From JAHZKS01 sp047404135 (GTDB lineage: Bacteria > Pseudomonadota > Alphaproteobacteria > Rickettsiales > JABSSG01), in contig JBDOIT010000002.1 of assembly GCA_047404135.1 (NCBI GenBank), positions 124,001 through 188,000 on the forward strand: a stretch of DNA of 64,000 nt, in the 5' to 3' direction. Of this stretch, positions 26,171-35,829 are shown in pieces. The stretch's first letter is position 1. Each line of letters starts with the position of its first letter. The notes under the pieces were generated by a model, which was not told where the DNA came from, searched no databases, and saw only the letters and a program-made list of their open reading frames with translations. A program made the translations under genes and the position numbers.

Positions 26171-26821
26171 CTAGTATTTATTATATCTAGAGTTCCCATT
26201 CAAGACTATAAAAAAATCATACACCTTTTGCCCGTAATGATCGCTCGCACTCTTATTAAACAACGCTGTAATAAAATTTTTCTTTTTATCTATTATCGTA
26301 TCTGACAGTTTTATCTGCGTCTCAAAAGATATAAGTCCTTTGCCAAGAGCGGATATATTAATCTTAGATTTACTAGACCCTTTTTCCTTGGATCCAGGAT
26401 CTACAGTGATGAAAAAAAAGCGCCCTTCGCTATCAGATAGAGTAGATCCAGCACCTACGAATTTTCCATGCATCTGGTCATTCATTATATGCCTATCCTG
26501 TTCTGAGGCAAATTTCTTTAAATAACGGCGCTTGCCATATTCATCATTCTGCCATAATAAGAGTTTTGTATTTGGCACAGGTATACATTTTTTATCTACT
26601 ACAACCCCCCTTAATAATACCTTTTCAAGATATTCATCCTCAAATACACCAACAGGTCTTGTGAGGTCGTTATATGAAGGATATACACCGGGTTTTATGT
26701 CCGTTTCCATTTCAGAGCTTGGAGTACAACCGCCAAATCTACAGACCTCTCCCATCACAACCAGAGGAGTGATAGTAAAGATAATAGCGCAATATCTAAC
26801 GATTTTTATTAATTTTTTCAT
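26171..26821 (-). CDS. Secreted intradiol-dioxygenase-fold protein lacking metal ligands
   Basis: The ORF opens at 26869, but the ATG at 26821 begins a clear signal peptide (MKKLIKIVRYCAIIFTITPL), giving 216 residues. The central part (about residues 70-140) matches the protocatechuate 3,4-dioxygenase beta fold: LLRGVVVDKKCIPVPNTKLLLWQND, then GAGSTLSDSEGRFFFITVDPG. The residues that bind iron in true enzymes are not found: the PG-x-YPW tyrosine and the HIHF histidines are replaced (SKINISALGKG). So it is probably not a ring-cleaving enzyme but a periplasmic or surface beta-sandwich. The start overlaps the upstream pentapeptide gene by 26 bases. Confidence 0.65.
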   Translation of the reverse strand: MKKLIKIVRYCAIIFTITPLVVMGEVCRFGGCTPSSEMETDIKPGVYPSYNDLTRPVGVFEDEYLEKVLLRGVVVDKKCIPVPNTKLLLWQNDEYGKRRYLKKFASEQDRHIMNDQMHGKFVGAGSTLSDSEGRFFFITVDPGSKEKGSSKSKINISALGKGLISFETQIKLSDTIIDKKKNFITALFNKSASDHYGQKVYDFFIVLNGNSRYNKY

Positions 26822-27755
26822 TGAGACTAACCCTCTTAACAAAACTAATATCTGAATCGGCGACCTCATAAGAGCTAAAACTCAAACCCTCTACATAATC
26901 AATTTTTACTTTATTCATTTTTATATTGCTGGTCTTATTATTTGAAAATTTTCCTCCCCTTAGATCCGTGTTCGAAAAATCTATTCTTTCTAGATTGCTC
27001 CCCGTAATACTCGCATCTACTAATTTAGCATTATGGAAACTCACCCTATGTAGATCAGAATCCACTATAGATGCATTATAAAAATTTACTCCCTCGCAAT
27101 CTGCTCTTCTAAGTTTTACGTTATGAAGAATAGCGCCACTAAATTGCGCTCCCCTAAGATTTGCATTCGAGAAATCAACGTTTTTTAACCGAGCATTCGA
27201 AAAATCTGCCCCCTGTAAATCAGCCCCCCTAAAACTAGTTTCTGAAAAATCCGAAGAAACCAAAGAAGCTCCTCTAAGCATTCCATAATCTAAAGTAACC
27301 CTGTGGAAAATAGACCTATTAATAATGGAGTTTCTTAATTTTACTCCTCTCATACTTGTTCTAGAAAAATCTGCACCAGTCATGTCCGAGTGACTTAAAT
27401 CTACAAGATTCAACTTAGCTCTACTCAAATTCACACCACGAATATTGATCATCTGCAAATCTGTATTATCGAGATTTACTCTGCTAAAATTAAAACCAAA
27501 CTCTTTAGTTAAATCCAATGATTTGTTGTCCGACTTTCTTTTTATTAAATAATCTACTATCTGAGTCTTGGTAATAAGTATTTCCTCTTGCTCCTGAAAA
27601 ACACGTTTTACCTTTTTTGCGAATGTATTATTGTCGTCTCTGATAGTATTATTAGCAAAAACACTATACATACAAAAAACCAAAACCATTACAGAAATAC
27701 TTAGTAAATTCCAGCCTATTATTAATGCTACACTGTAATTTTTCTTTCTACTCAT
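26796..27755 (-). CDS. Membrane-anchored pentapeptide-repeat protein
   Basis: 319 residues. An N-terminal transmembrane helix (ALIIGWNLLSISVMVLVFCMY, about residues 10-30) is followed by a polar linker and about 38 pentapeptide repeats (residues 90-285) of the A(D/N)Lxx type, for example TDLQMINIRGVNLSRAKL, GADLQGADFSNARLK, NVDFSNANLRGAQF. These form a right-handed quadrilateral beta-helix. With one N-terminal helix the repeat domain is likely periplasmic. Its end overlaps the dioxygenase-fold gene, so the two are translationally coupled and may act together. The molecular function is not known. Confidence 0.85.
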   Translation of the reverse strand: MSRKKNYSVALIIGWNLLSISVMVLVFCMYSVFANNTIRDDNNTFAKKVKRVFQEQEEILITKTQIVDYLIKRKSDNKSLDLTKEFGFNFSRVNLDNTDLQMINIRGVNLSRAKLNLVDLSHSDMTGADFSRTSMRGVKLRNSIINRSIFHRVTLDYGMLRGASLVSSDFSETSFRGADLQGADFSNARLKNVDFSNANLRGAQFSGAILHNVKLRRADCEGVNFYNASIVDSDLHRVSFHNAKLVDASITGSNLERIDFSNTDLRGGKFSNNKTSNIKMNKVKIDYVEGLSFSSYEVADSDISFVKRVSLNEKINKNR

Positions 27756-27896
27756 ATAAATAAATGCTTTAATGCTTTTTTATTATAGTTGTCATTCCTT
27801 AAGAAAACCCTAATATTACATCTTTTTTTAAACATCTGTTGCTATCATATATAACTTCTCTATATTCCGTTTAGTAAACAAAATCACAGTATAATT

Positions 27897-28361
27897 ATGT
27901 CACACAACCAAGATCAAGAGTTAATGGAAGCATCTTCAATCGGAGATTCAGCGTTAGTATGCTCTCTATTAGCTAAAGGAGCTAATGCAAGTTATGCAGA
28001 CCCAAGTAATAATGGTTGGACAGTCTTAATGGAAGCTGCGATGAAAAACCATACTAATATAGTGATGCTTCTTCTAGAAAACGGAGCTTCACTAGAACAA
28101 GAAACAGGGTGTGGATGCACAGTACTTACTAAAACTTCATGTGTCGGGACGCCCGAAATGCTACAAACTCTTTTAAATAGTGGAGCAAACGCAAGTCACA
28201 TAAACAACAAAGGATTATCCCTATTAGGAAAGGCAGAAAGCTGCGACAACTTCCCTGTAATAACATTCCTAACAGAACAGATGCCTTTTATGGATTTACT
28301 AACTAAGTATTTTCCCAAAAATGTATCCGGTGTTTTGGAAACAGATATAGATTTTCATTAA
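27897..28361 (+). CDS. Small ankyrin-repeat protein
   Basis: 154 residues, about four ankyrin repeats and little else: ELMEASSIGDSALVCSLLAKGANASYAD, GWTVLMEAAMKNHTNIVMLLLENGASLEQ, CTVLTKTSCVGTPEMLQTLLNSGANASH, and a degraded last repeat. No signal peptide or membrane segment. It is divergent from the pentapeptide gene and precedes the FKBP-like gene. Such short ankyrin proteins can be cytosolic or type IV substrates; nothing in the sequence decides. Confidence 0.8.
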   Translation: MSHNQDQELMEASSIGDSALVCSLLAKGANASYADPSNNGWTVLMEAAMKNHTNIVMLLLENGASLEQETGCGCTVLTKTSCVGTPEMLQTLLNSGANASHINNKGLSLLGKAESCDNFPVITFLTEQMPFMDLLTKYFPKNVSGVLETDIDFH

Positions 28362-28437
28362 TTTCCAAATTTACTTAGATTCTCTCTTCACAAATAGCAC
28401 ATCCAAACTATACTGTTTTTAATTGATTAGCTAAGAA

Positions 28438-29451
28438 ATGAAATATAAACGCTGGATAAAGTATATACTTGCACTATTTGTCATCATTGCTGTTTACAAA
28501 GGTAACATAGGGAGCATTAAGGATTATGCGAATAGATTCTCGCGCAGCGTTAAATCCATCAGCAATGTGAGCAAGCAGCCCGTCCCAGAGAAAGAAATTA
28601 AAGAAGAGAGAGCGCCAAAACCTCCTCTGAAGGTAGAACCAGGAAATAAGCATTCTGTAGTATCAAATTTTACTGCAAACGTGCTTAATAAGGTTCTGGA
28701 AAACCCCAAAGGAAGATTGATATTCGAAGAAGTAATAAACAGAATGGCTGAAAACTACCATGGTGCTCTAGGTGAAGATCTAGCTCACAAAGAGTTTATA
28801 GTAAAAGATCTGAATGTAGGGAAAGGTATGATTGCAGAATGTGGGGATGAGGTTTCAATCTCTTACTCTACAGAAAACACAGAAAATCAAAGAGAAACCT
28901 TACTTGTAACAAAAAATGTATACCTGGGAACGAAATCTTTAAGTAAATTCCTTGAGAACGGAGTTATAGGAATGAAAAAAGGTGGAAACCGTAAAATCAT
29001 ATATGTAGATAAGGAAACTGCCACGCATAACAAAAAAAAACAACAGAAGGATTTTATTACAGCAGATGTAACGCTTAATAAAGTCATAAAATCCCATATA
29101 CAGAATAGCTGGGGTATTTTCGTAGACAAAGAATCTTTCTCTTTAATAGGAGAAAAAATAATGTGTGGAGACGAAATCACATCGTCTTATAAACTTCGCA
29201 ATCTTGAAGATGGAAATCTTATTTATGATTCCAGAGACCACAATAAATCTATCTCCTTCAATATAGGAGAGCATAAAACCCCTTATAAAATCACAAAAGG
29301 GTTAGTAGGCCTTGTAAAAGAAAAATCAAAGATCTCTATTGTTGATAAAGTTTGCAACCTGGATTACACAGATAAAAATGGGAATAAGCTTATGCCAAAA
29401 GGTTTAGAGTCCAATGGTCTGCTTTTAGTAGAGATTGATACTAAGCCTTAG
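28438..29451 (+). CDS. Membrane-anchored protein with two FKBP-like domains
   Basis: 337 residues. An N-terminal signal anchor (YILALFVIIAVYKG) precedes a Pro/Lys-rich linker. Two FKBP-like units follow: residues about 120-220 (GDEVSISYSTENTE, LENGVIGMKKGGNRKIIY, ADVTLNKV) and about 225-335 (CGDEITSSYKLRN, ITKGLVGLVKEKSKISIVD, LLLVEIDTK). The pattern of VxxxY, GMKxGG and V-E-I strands is that of FKBP-type peptidyl-prolyl isomerases. Several aromatic active-site positions look altered, so activity may be low and a periplasmic chaperone role is likely. Its stop overlaps that of convergent tatD by 11 bases. Confidence 0.65.
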   Translation: MKYKRWIKYILALFVIIAVYKGNIGSIKDYANRFSRSVKSISNVSKQPVPEKEIKEERAPKPPLKVEPGNKHSVVSNFTANVLNKVLENPKGRLIFEEVINRMAENYHGALGEDLAHKEFIVKDLNVGKGMIAECGDEVSISYSTENTENQRETLLVTKNVYLGTKSLSKFLENGVIGMKKGGNRKIIYVDKETATHNKKKQQKDFITADVTLNKVIKSHIQNSWGIFVDKESFSLIGEKIMCGDEITSSYKLRNLEDGNLIYDSRDHNKSISFNIGEHKTPYKITKGLVGLVKEKSKISIVDKVCNLDYTDKNGNKLMPKGLESNGLLLVEIDTKP

Positions 29452-30217
29452 CCTTAGTAAATAGCTCAAAAAAATTCTTAGTAGTAGATGCCTCTATTTC
29501 TGATACCTCTTTACCAAATATTTCCGCCATTTTCGCAGCTGTGTACTTTATGTAAGAAGGCTCATTAGGCTTTCCTCTCATAGGAGCAGGCGCCAGATAT
29601 GGAGCATCGGTTTCTATTAATAACCTATCTAAAGGAAGTTTCTGTATAGTCGAACGTAATTCATCAGCTTTTTTAAAAGTTATTATTCCAGAAATAGAAA
29701 TATAAATTCCCATATCTATACATTCTCGTGCTAATTTTTCCGTAGATGTAAAACAATGTATTAACCCAGGAAATACACCTTTATTCATTTCTGTTTTTAA
29801 GATCTCTATTGTGTCATCATCCGAAGACCTAGTGTGTACTATCAGAGGAAGTCCTGTCTCCCTAGATGCTGCGATATGATTTATAAATGATTCCTTTTGC
29901 ATCTCCCTATGAGAGTTCTCGTAATAATAATCCAATCCTGTTTCGCCAATACCTATAACCTTTTTATCCTTAGAAAGCTCAACAAGTTTATCTACAGATA
30001 CAATGCCTTCTCCCTCAACCTCATGTGGATGAACACCAACAGAGCAGTATATATTGTCATACGCCTTTGCTATCGCAAGTATTTTATCAAACTCAGAAAC
30101 TTTTGTCGAAATGGTCTGCAATATCCCCACACCAGCCTCTTTCGCTCTTGACATAACAGACTTAATATCCGAGCTAAGTTCTTTATAATTCATATGACAA
30201 TGCGAATCTACTATCAT
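29441..30217 (-). CDS. tatD: TatD family metal-dependent hydrolase (DNase)
   Basis: 258 residues. TIM-barrel amidohydrolase family with 3'-5' exonuclease activity in E. coli TatD. Metal-binding motifs are the N-terminal DSHCHMN, GIGETGLDYYY, PLIVHTRSSDDDT, LIHCFTSTEKLA and ETDAPYLAPAPMRGKPNEPSY. The gene overlaps metG by 4 bases and is last in holB-metG-tatD, a common bacterial arrangement. Confidence 0.94.
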   Translation of the reverse strand: MIVDSHCHMNYKELSSDIKSVMSRAKEAGVGILQTISTKVSEFDKILAIAKAYDNIYCSVGVHPHEVEGEGIVSVDKLVELSKDKKVIGIGETGLDYYYENSHREMQKESFINHIAASRETGLPLIVHTRSSDDDTIEILKTEMNKGVFPGLIHCFTSTEKLARECIDMGIYISISGIITFKKADELRSTIQKLPLDRLLIETDAPYLAPAPMRGKPNEPSYIKYTAAKMAEIFGKEVSEIEASTTKNFFELFTKAKA

Positions 30218-31752
30218 TCTTTTTCTTCATTAAATCTTGGGAATATCCCAACGGGCTTTGCAATTATTTTACCCTTTAGGTAAAATTCTTTAGATAGAAA
30301 TTTAAATTCCCTCTCATCTTCTGGTACTCCTATATTATCAAGAATCTTACCTGCAGAATCAGGAATAAACGGTACAAGAATGATTGAAAAATATCTTACT
30401 ATTTCTAGAACTACATATAAAACTTCTGCCATCTTCTTTGGGTCTTCTTTTTTTAGAACCCAAGGGGCTTGTTGATCCACAAAAATATTCACCTGATCTA
30501 CAAATAGTAAAATGTCTTCCAATGCATGGTGGAATTGATATTGCTCCATTCTCCCTTCTATCTTTCCAAATAGGTTAGAAGCTTCTTTCAGAAGCTGATA
30601 TCTCTCATAGAATGCAGAAATTCTAGACTCATCATAACCTGGTATAGATTCCTCACAATTACTATAAACCATTGATAATGTTCTTTGAACCAAATTACCA
30701 ATTTTATTAGAAAGCTCACTATTAATCCTAGATACAAAAGAAGCCTTAGAAAAGCTACCATCATTACCAAATGAAATCTCTCTCATTAAATAATAACGCA
30801 TCTGGTCTAAGCCAAAATCATTTATCAAATCCACAGGATCAACAGCATTCCCCAATGATTTAGAAATCTTCTCTCCTTCGTTTAGCCACCAACCATGACT
30901 TACTATTTGCTTAGGAAGATCTATATTAGACGCCATCAAAAATGCAGGCCAATATATTGCATGAAATTTTGTAATATCCTTACCAACCATATGAACATTA
31001 GCTGGCCAATATGCTTGTAATTCTTCTGTATTTTTAGGGTATCCAAGAGCAGATATATAGTTAGTCAGAGCATCAAGCCATACATATATAACATGGTTAT
31101 TATCCTTTGGAACAGGAATCCCCCATTTGAAGCTCACCCTTGAGACGGATAGGTCTCTAAGACCCGATTTCACAAAATTTTTTATCTCATTAAACCTATG
31201 CTTAGGATAAACAAAATCTGGATTTGCTTCATAAAAATCTAATAATTTATCCTTCCATTTAGAGAGGTCAAAAAAGTAACTATCTTCTTCAATCCATTCA
31301 ACCTCTGCTCCACTCGGTGCCTTGCCCCCCACTAGCTCCTCTTCTGTGTAAAAACTTTCATCCCTAACAGAATACCATCCTGAATATTTATCTAGATATA
31401 TATGCCCATTTTCTTTTAATTTATTCCATAAATCTATAGCGCCCTTCTTATGCCTCTCTTCAGTTGTCCTGATAAAATCATCATTACTTATATTCATCAT
31501 TTTAAACAAAGAAATAAATTTCTTAGCTACTCCATCAACAAAATCTTGGGGATCTTTACCTGATTTTTGAGCAGATTGATCTATTTTTTGACCATGCTCA
31601 TCTGTTCCAGTTAAGAATTTAACATCATACCCACTCAATCTTTTAAAGCGAGCCAATACATCACACACTATAGTCGTATACGCTGTCCCTATATGAGGAT
31701 TTGCATTTACATAATATATTGGAGTTGTGAGATAAAATTTATTATTCGACAT
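30214..31752 (-). CDS. metG: Methionine--tRNA ligase
   Basis: 512 residues. The HIGH motif is in TTPIYYVNANPHIGTAYT and the KMSKS motif in EGEKISKSLGN. FLTGTDEHGQKIDQSA and the anticodon-binding part with QAPWVLKK follow. There is no C-terminal tRNA-binding domain and no zinc-binding cysteine knuckle, so this is the short MetG type usual in alphaproteobacteria. It overlaps holB by 11 bases and tatD by 4 bases. Confidence 0.96.
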   Translation of the reverse strand: MSNNKFYLTTPIYYVNANPHIGTAYTTIVCDVLARFKRLSGYDVKFLTGTDEHGQKIDQSAQKSGKDPQDFVDGVAKKFISLFKMMNISNDDFIRTTEERHKKGAIDLWNKLKENGHIYLDKYSGWYSVRDESFYTEEELVGGKAPSGAEVEWIEEDSYFFDLSKWKDKLLDFYEANPDFVYPKHRFNEIKNFVKSGLRDLSVSRVSFKWGIPVPKDNNHVIYVWLDALTNYISALGYPKNTEELQAYWPANVHMVGKDITKFHAIYWPAFLMASNIDLPKQIVSHGWWLNEGEKISKSLGNAVDPVDLINDFGLDQMRYYLMREISFGNDGSFSKASFVSRINSELSNKIGNLVQRTLSMVYSNCEESIPGYDESRISAFYERYQLLKEASNLFGKIEGRMEQYQFHHALEDILLFVDQVNIFVDQQAPWVLKKEDPKKMAEVLYVVLEIVRYFSIILVPFIPDSAGKILDNIGVPEDEREFKFLSKEFYLKGKIIAKPVGIFPRFNEEKE

Positions 31753-32650
31753 CCTTCTTCATCCTAATTTTAAAAAAACTTAATAATGCTACATTATACA
31801 TACTAAGGCTACTCACTTCCGTGTTCACCATCATCCTACGCATAGAGTGGAACACATTATTCCATCTTTCTATATCACGCAAGTGCGCAACTTTCTCTAC
31901 TACCCTTTTCTCTGACTCAATAAGATTACTCGCTTCTCCTATATGGAATTTTATAATCCTATCCATAAGATGATGAATTAAACTTACAAATACCTTCCAA
32001 TTTTTTGGCGCCGTATCTTTAGCAAAATTTTTATCCATGAACTTATATAGCATTTCAATCTGGCTATCAAACTTTTCTACTATCTCCAAAATTTCTTCAT
32101 AAAAAGATAGTGCAGAGAATTCTATGAATTTTGTTGCTAGTCCCACTGATCCCTTAGTTAGATATAGATATTTTTCTTTCTCCATCTCAGTAATATTTTC
32201 ATTAGACAATATAGAGATCGATGATGGAATTTTGAGATTTATACATCTAGACCTCACTGTGCTAATAACAGCTTCTACATTATGGCATAGCAAGAAGAAG
32301 TAAGTATGAGGGCTGCAATCTTCCAATATCTTCAACAATGCATTACTTGCTTGAATATTCAAAGAGTCTGCAGAATCTATTACAATGATACGAGGCAGAG
32401 AATTATAAGAAGTCTTACTAAGAAAATCGCAAATCGAACGAACCTTGTCTATAGGTATTTTATTATTTTCTTCTGAAATCCACAAAAGGTTAGAGCTGCG
32501 CAAATTTTCTGTATGGAGTTTCCCCCTAACAACTTCTGTGATATATTTCTTCTTCCCACTTCCCTTAGGAGAAGAGAGTAGAAATGAGCCACTCCCATCT
32601 TTCCTTTCTAAGATCCTAGTAATCTTTTTTGTGGCTTCTACTGATTCCAT
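31742..32650 (-). CDS. holB: DNA polymerase III delta' subunit
   Basis: 302 residues. Clamp-loader subunit of the AAA+ family. SPKGSGKKKYI resembles a P-loop but has Lys where Thr/Ser usually binds magnesium, as expected for a non-hydrolysing delta'. NKIPIDKVRSICDFL, IVIDSADSLNIQASNALLKILEDCSPHTYFFLLCHN and the arginine-finger SRC-like motif (TVRSRCINLKIP) are clear. The gene is in the holB-metG-tatD run; tmk, a usual upstream neighbour, is absent. Confidence 0.92.
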   Translation of the reverse strand: MESVEATKKITRILERKDGSGSFLLSSPKGSGKKKYITEVVRGKLHTENLRSSNLLWISEENNKIPIDKVRSICDFLSKTSYNSLPRIIVIDSADSLNIQASNALLKILEDCSPHTYFFLLCHNVEAVISTVRSRCINLKIPSSISILSNENITEMEKEKYLYLTKGSVGLATKFIEFSALSFYEEILEIVEKFDSQIEMLYKFMDKNFAKDTAPKNWKVFVSLIHHLMDRIIKFHIGEASNLIESEKRVVEKVAHLRDIERWNNVFHSMRRMMVNTEVSSLSMYNVALLSFFKIRMKKDVE

Positions 32651-32727
32651 GAGTCTTCTAGACTATTCATTGATATGCTATATATTATTACCATAGAAAT
32701 GAATGAAAATCTCATTAAAAATTTATT

Positions 32728-33364
32728 ATGAACAAGGGCATTATAAAAAATATATTCTCCGCGTTCGCAAAAAAAAAACCCCAATCCAAAAACCGAACTA
32801 AACTTCACAAATAACTATACAATGCTAGTGGCTGTAGTACTTTCTGCACAAGCTACCGACACCGGAGTAAATAAAGCCACCAAAGCTTTGTTTGACCAAA
32901 TATCAAAACCAGAAGAAATGATTGCCTTAGGAGAAGAAGAATTAAAAAAACATGTGCGTACTATTGGTTTATTCAACTCTAAAGCAAAAAATATAATCAA
33001 ATTAAGTCATGTTTTGGTGGAATCATATAATTCACAAATACCCAACTCCTTGGAAGAATTAATAAAGCTTCCTGGAGTTGGCACAAAAACGGCTAAAGTT
33101 GTGCTAAACGCTGCTTTCAACATAAATGAGATTGCCGTAGATACACATGTATTTAGAACCTCTAGAAGGTTGGGTATTGCAACTAAAAAAACCATTCCAT
33201 CTGTGGAGAAAGAATTACCAAAGCAAATACCAAAAGAATATCAGCTCAAAGCACACCACTGGCTCGTTCTTCATGGTAGATATATATGCAAAGCTCGTAA
33301 GCCCTTATGTGAAGAGTGCTTTCTCAAAGAGTATTGTAAATTCTTCAAATCTCAAAAGAATTAG
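32728..33364 (+). pseudogene. nth: Endonuclease III, frameshifted at a poly(A) run
   Basis: Bifunctional DNA glycosylase/AP lyase of base excision repair. From the ATG at 32728 the frame reads MNKGIIKNIFSAFAKK and then hits a run of ten A (32769-32778), after which it goes wrong and stops. Removing one A gives a normal family N-terminus (NPNPKTELNFTNNYTMLVAVV) that continues into the open frame 32822-33364. The rest is intact: helix-hairpin-helix LPGVGTKTAKVVL with the catalytic Lys, AVDTHVFRTSRRLG with the catalytic Asp, and the [4Fe-4S] set C-x6-C-x2-C-x5-C at the end. It may be a true pseudogene, slippage-rescued, or a sequencing error. Confidence 0.88.
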
Positions 33365-33591
33365 GACCAAGGGCGCAATCTTTTTTGTTTTATATATATG
33401 TGCGCAATACATCAAATTACTCAAAATCATGCGAACCACAAATACGAGCGCATACTAAAATAATATTTGTTTGGGAATAAAGCATTGTACCAAATACATA
33501 AAATTCAATGATCCAAAGAACCTAATTATATATACTCGGAAAGAGGTTATATTGTACAAAGTATAATAACAACTCCTCCTCAGATGTTTAA

Positions 33592-34842
33592 CTATGCGAT
33601 ACTTTTTCGATAAGTCTCTGAAAAATATTTTATAGTAAATAAAGTCATCACTGTAAAGAATACAATATACAAAGCAATAGAATCATGCCTTGTATGATTC
33701 ACAAGCCAAGTCCCTACCAAAGGCGCGGTTCCACCAAATGCAGCCACACTCAAATTATAAGAAGCGGATACACCAGTAAACCTAACTCTTGTTGGGAATA
33801 ACTCAACTAGTACAGCAGGAATAGGACCCATATAGAATCCAACTAGCGCAGCAAAGACCACTTGGGAGAAAAGAACTACTTCCATACTAGTGTTATTCAG
33901 AAGCCACAAGAATGGATATGCTACTAACATTATAACTATAGCTGTATATTTCAACACAGGCCTTCTTCCGTAAATATCAGATACATATGCCCCAACAGGA
34001 ATAGAGGCTGTAGCCACAGCTAAACTCCATAAATTCACTCTCAATGTCTCCACGCTAGTAAACCCTAGAGATCCTGTCATATATGATTTCATAAATAATG
34101 TTAGCATATAGAATGGAACACATACTGTTAGATACAAACCTATTCCAACAAGAAGAGGCTTAGAGTAGCTAGTTAGCACTTCTCTTACTGGCTTCGATGA
34201 AAGGTCATTACTTTCTTTAGCTTTTAAATATACTGGGCTTTCATGTAAGGCAACTTTCACATACACACCTACAAGACTCACAATTATGCCAAGTAAGAAT
34301 GGTATTCTCCAGCCCCACTCTTCAAAAGCTGATACTGACATTGTTTTTGCGACACCAACCGAGACTAAAGAACCAAGTAACATGCCGCCACTCAAGCTCA
34401 TCATACTCACACTACCTATCACGCCTCTTTTTTCTTTCGGCGCGTATTCAACTAAAAAGGCAATGCATCCGCTAAATCCACCACCAATAGATGCTCCTTG
34501 TACCAATCTGATCACGCATAGTAATATTGGTGCAAGTATTCCTATTTTTTCATAAGTAGGAAGTAAACCAATAGAGGCTGTAGGTAAAGCCATCATCAAG
34601 ATAGAGATTGCAAGAGTTGTCTTTCTACCATATTTATCACCTAAATATCCAAAGAATATACCACCTATAGGTCTCATTATAAAACCCGCTGCAAAGATAC
34701 TATATGTTGCAAGAAGACCTATGTAAGGATCTGATGCAGGGAAGAAATGTTTACTTAAAATTAGAGCGAAGTGTCCATATAATGCGAAATCATACCATTC
34801 TAAGGTATTTGCTATCATACCAGCAATAACTACTTTTTTCAT
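33592..34842 (-). CDS. MFS transporter, metabolite:H+ symporter (ProP-like) family
   Basis: About 416 residues from the ATG at 34842; the frame extends to a TTG at 34857. Twelve transmembrane segments. The N-terminal GMIANTLEWYDFALYGHFA is typical of the MHS subfamily (ProP, osmolyte and dicarboxylate carriers). GYLGDKYGRKTTL is the MFS loop 2-3 motif, and RLVQGASIGGGFSG and ALHESPVY are also subfamily marks. ProP-like carriers are often multicopy in Rickettsiales. The substrate (proline, betaine or another) is not determinable from sequence. Confidence 0.87.
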   Translation of the reverse strand: MKKVVIAGMIANTLEWYDFALYGHFALILSKHFFPASDPYIGLLATYSIFAAGFIMRPIGGIFFGYLGDKYGRKTTLAISILMMALPTASIGLLPTYEKIGILAPILLCVIRLVQGASIGGGFSGCIAFLVEYAPKEKRGVIGSVSMMSLSGGMLLGSLVSVGVAKTMSVSAFEEWGWRIPFLLGIIVSLVGVYVKVALHESPVYLKAKESNDLSSKPVREVLTSYSKPLLVGIGLYLTVCVPFYMLTLFMKSYMTGSLGFTSVETLRVNLWSLAVATASIPVGAYVSDIYGRRPVLKYTAIVIMLVAYPFLWLLNNTSMEVVLFSQVVFAALVGFYMGPIPAVLVELFPTRVRFTGVSASYNLSVAAFGGTAPLVGTWLVNHTRHDSIALYIVFFTVMTLFTIKYFSETYRKSIA

Positions 34843-34941
34843 AGCGCTACACACCAAATAAATTGTAATCAGGACATAATATTGACTTCACAAGTAAAAA
34901 GCAAATTATTTCGTTCTTAGCAAAGCTTTTGAATATTCATT

Positions 34942-35811
34942 CTAGTTGTTTTTCAAAATCATATCATCTGTAATATATGTGGGGTATATATCGTGCTCGC
35001 TATATAATGACAGCAATTCTTTCTCTGATTTCCGGTAATATTCCTTGTGCACACCTCGGCGCAGGAATAGTAGTGAGTCTATTCCAAAAGCTTTTGCACC
35101 CTTTACATCTGTTGTTAAAGAGTCGCCTATGGCAATTATACTTTTCTTGGAAAGAAAACTCTTCTTTATATTTTCAGACAGTGCAAACTCGTATATAGGA
35201 ACATGAGGCTTACCAAAATATCTTACACTACCGCCTAAAATCTTATATTTATTTGCAAAATATCCAGGAGTATAGTGGAATAAATCACCGTGTGGAGCTT
35301 GAAAATCAGGGTTAATACAAAGAGCGGGAATATCTTTTTTTGCCGCCTCTTCTAGAATTCTTGTCCAGAATTCCTCATCCTCTGCTCCTGAACGAGAGTT
35401 CATTGTAATGATAATACAATCACATGCATCCAAAGTATCTACGAACTCTATATCCATATCTTCCAACATCCTGAAGGAACCTCCTAAGTCATAAAATTTA
35501 TTCCTTACCGAAAGGCTCGTATCGTTGTTGATTGAATGTTTAAAAAATTCGCCTGATGTCACAAGCTTGTGATTTTCTTTTAATGAGAAACCCATGGATT
35601 CCAGGAGTTTTTCTACAGAGACTGAGCTACTTGAAGAGTTAGATAGAAATACAATCTGCTTCTTAGCTTTATCTAATTTATTAATTAGTCTAATAGTATC
35701 TTGTATCAGAGCAGTTCCATCATGAACCACACCCCAGAGGTCAAATACGAATATTTGGTAACGTGAATATATATTGTTTAGATTAGATATCTTCTGAGTG
35801 GTTTTAGGCAT
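34942..35811 (-). CDS. HAD superfamily class IIA hydrolase (NagD-like)
   Basis: 289 residues. HAD motif I is FVFDLWGVVHDGT, motif II FLSNSSSSSVSV, and motif IV AIGDSLTTDVKGAKAFGIDSL. The DLWGVVHDG form of motif I marks the alphaproteobacterial TIGR01459 group rather than classical DxDGV NagD. FGKPHVPIYEFAL is the K-containing motif III. Predicted sugar- or nucleotide-phosphate phosphatase; substrate unknown. It lies 18 bases after rplS and is probably co-transcribed. Confidence 0.88.
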   Translation of the reverse strand: MPKTTQKISNLNNIYSRYQIFVFDLWGVVHDGTALIQDTIRLINKLDKAKKQIVFLSNSSSSSVSVEKLLESMGFSLKENHKLVTSGEFFKHSINNDTSLSVRNKFYDLGGSFRMLEDMDIEFVDTLDACDCIIITMNSRSGAEDEEFWTRILEEAAKKDIPALCINPDFQAPHGDLFHYTPGYFANKYKILGGSVRYFGKPHVPIYEFALSENIKKSFLSKKSIIAIGDSLTTDVKGAKAFGIDSLLFLRRGVHKEYYRKSEKELLSLYSEHDIYPTYITDDMILKNN

Positions 35812-35829
35812 CCCCCTCCTTGAAAAAAT

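Noticed and set aside
33365..33591. 227-base gap after nth
   Set aside because: No tRNA fold, no strong hairpin, no coding frame; nothing supportable.
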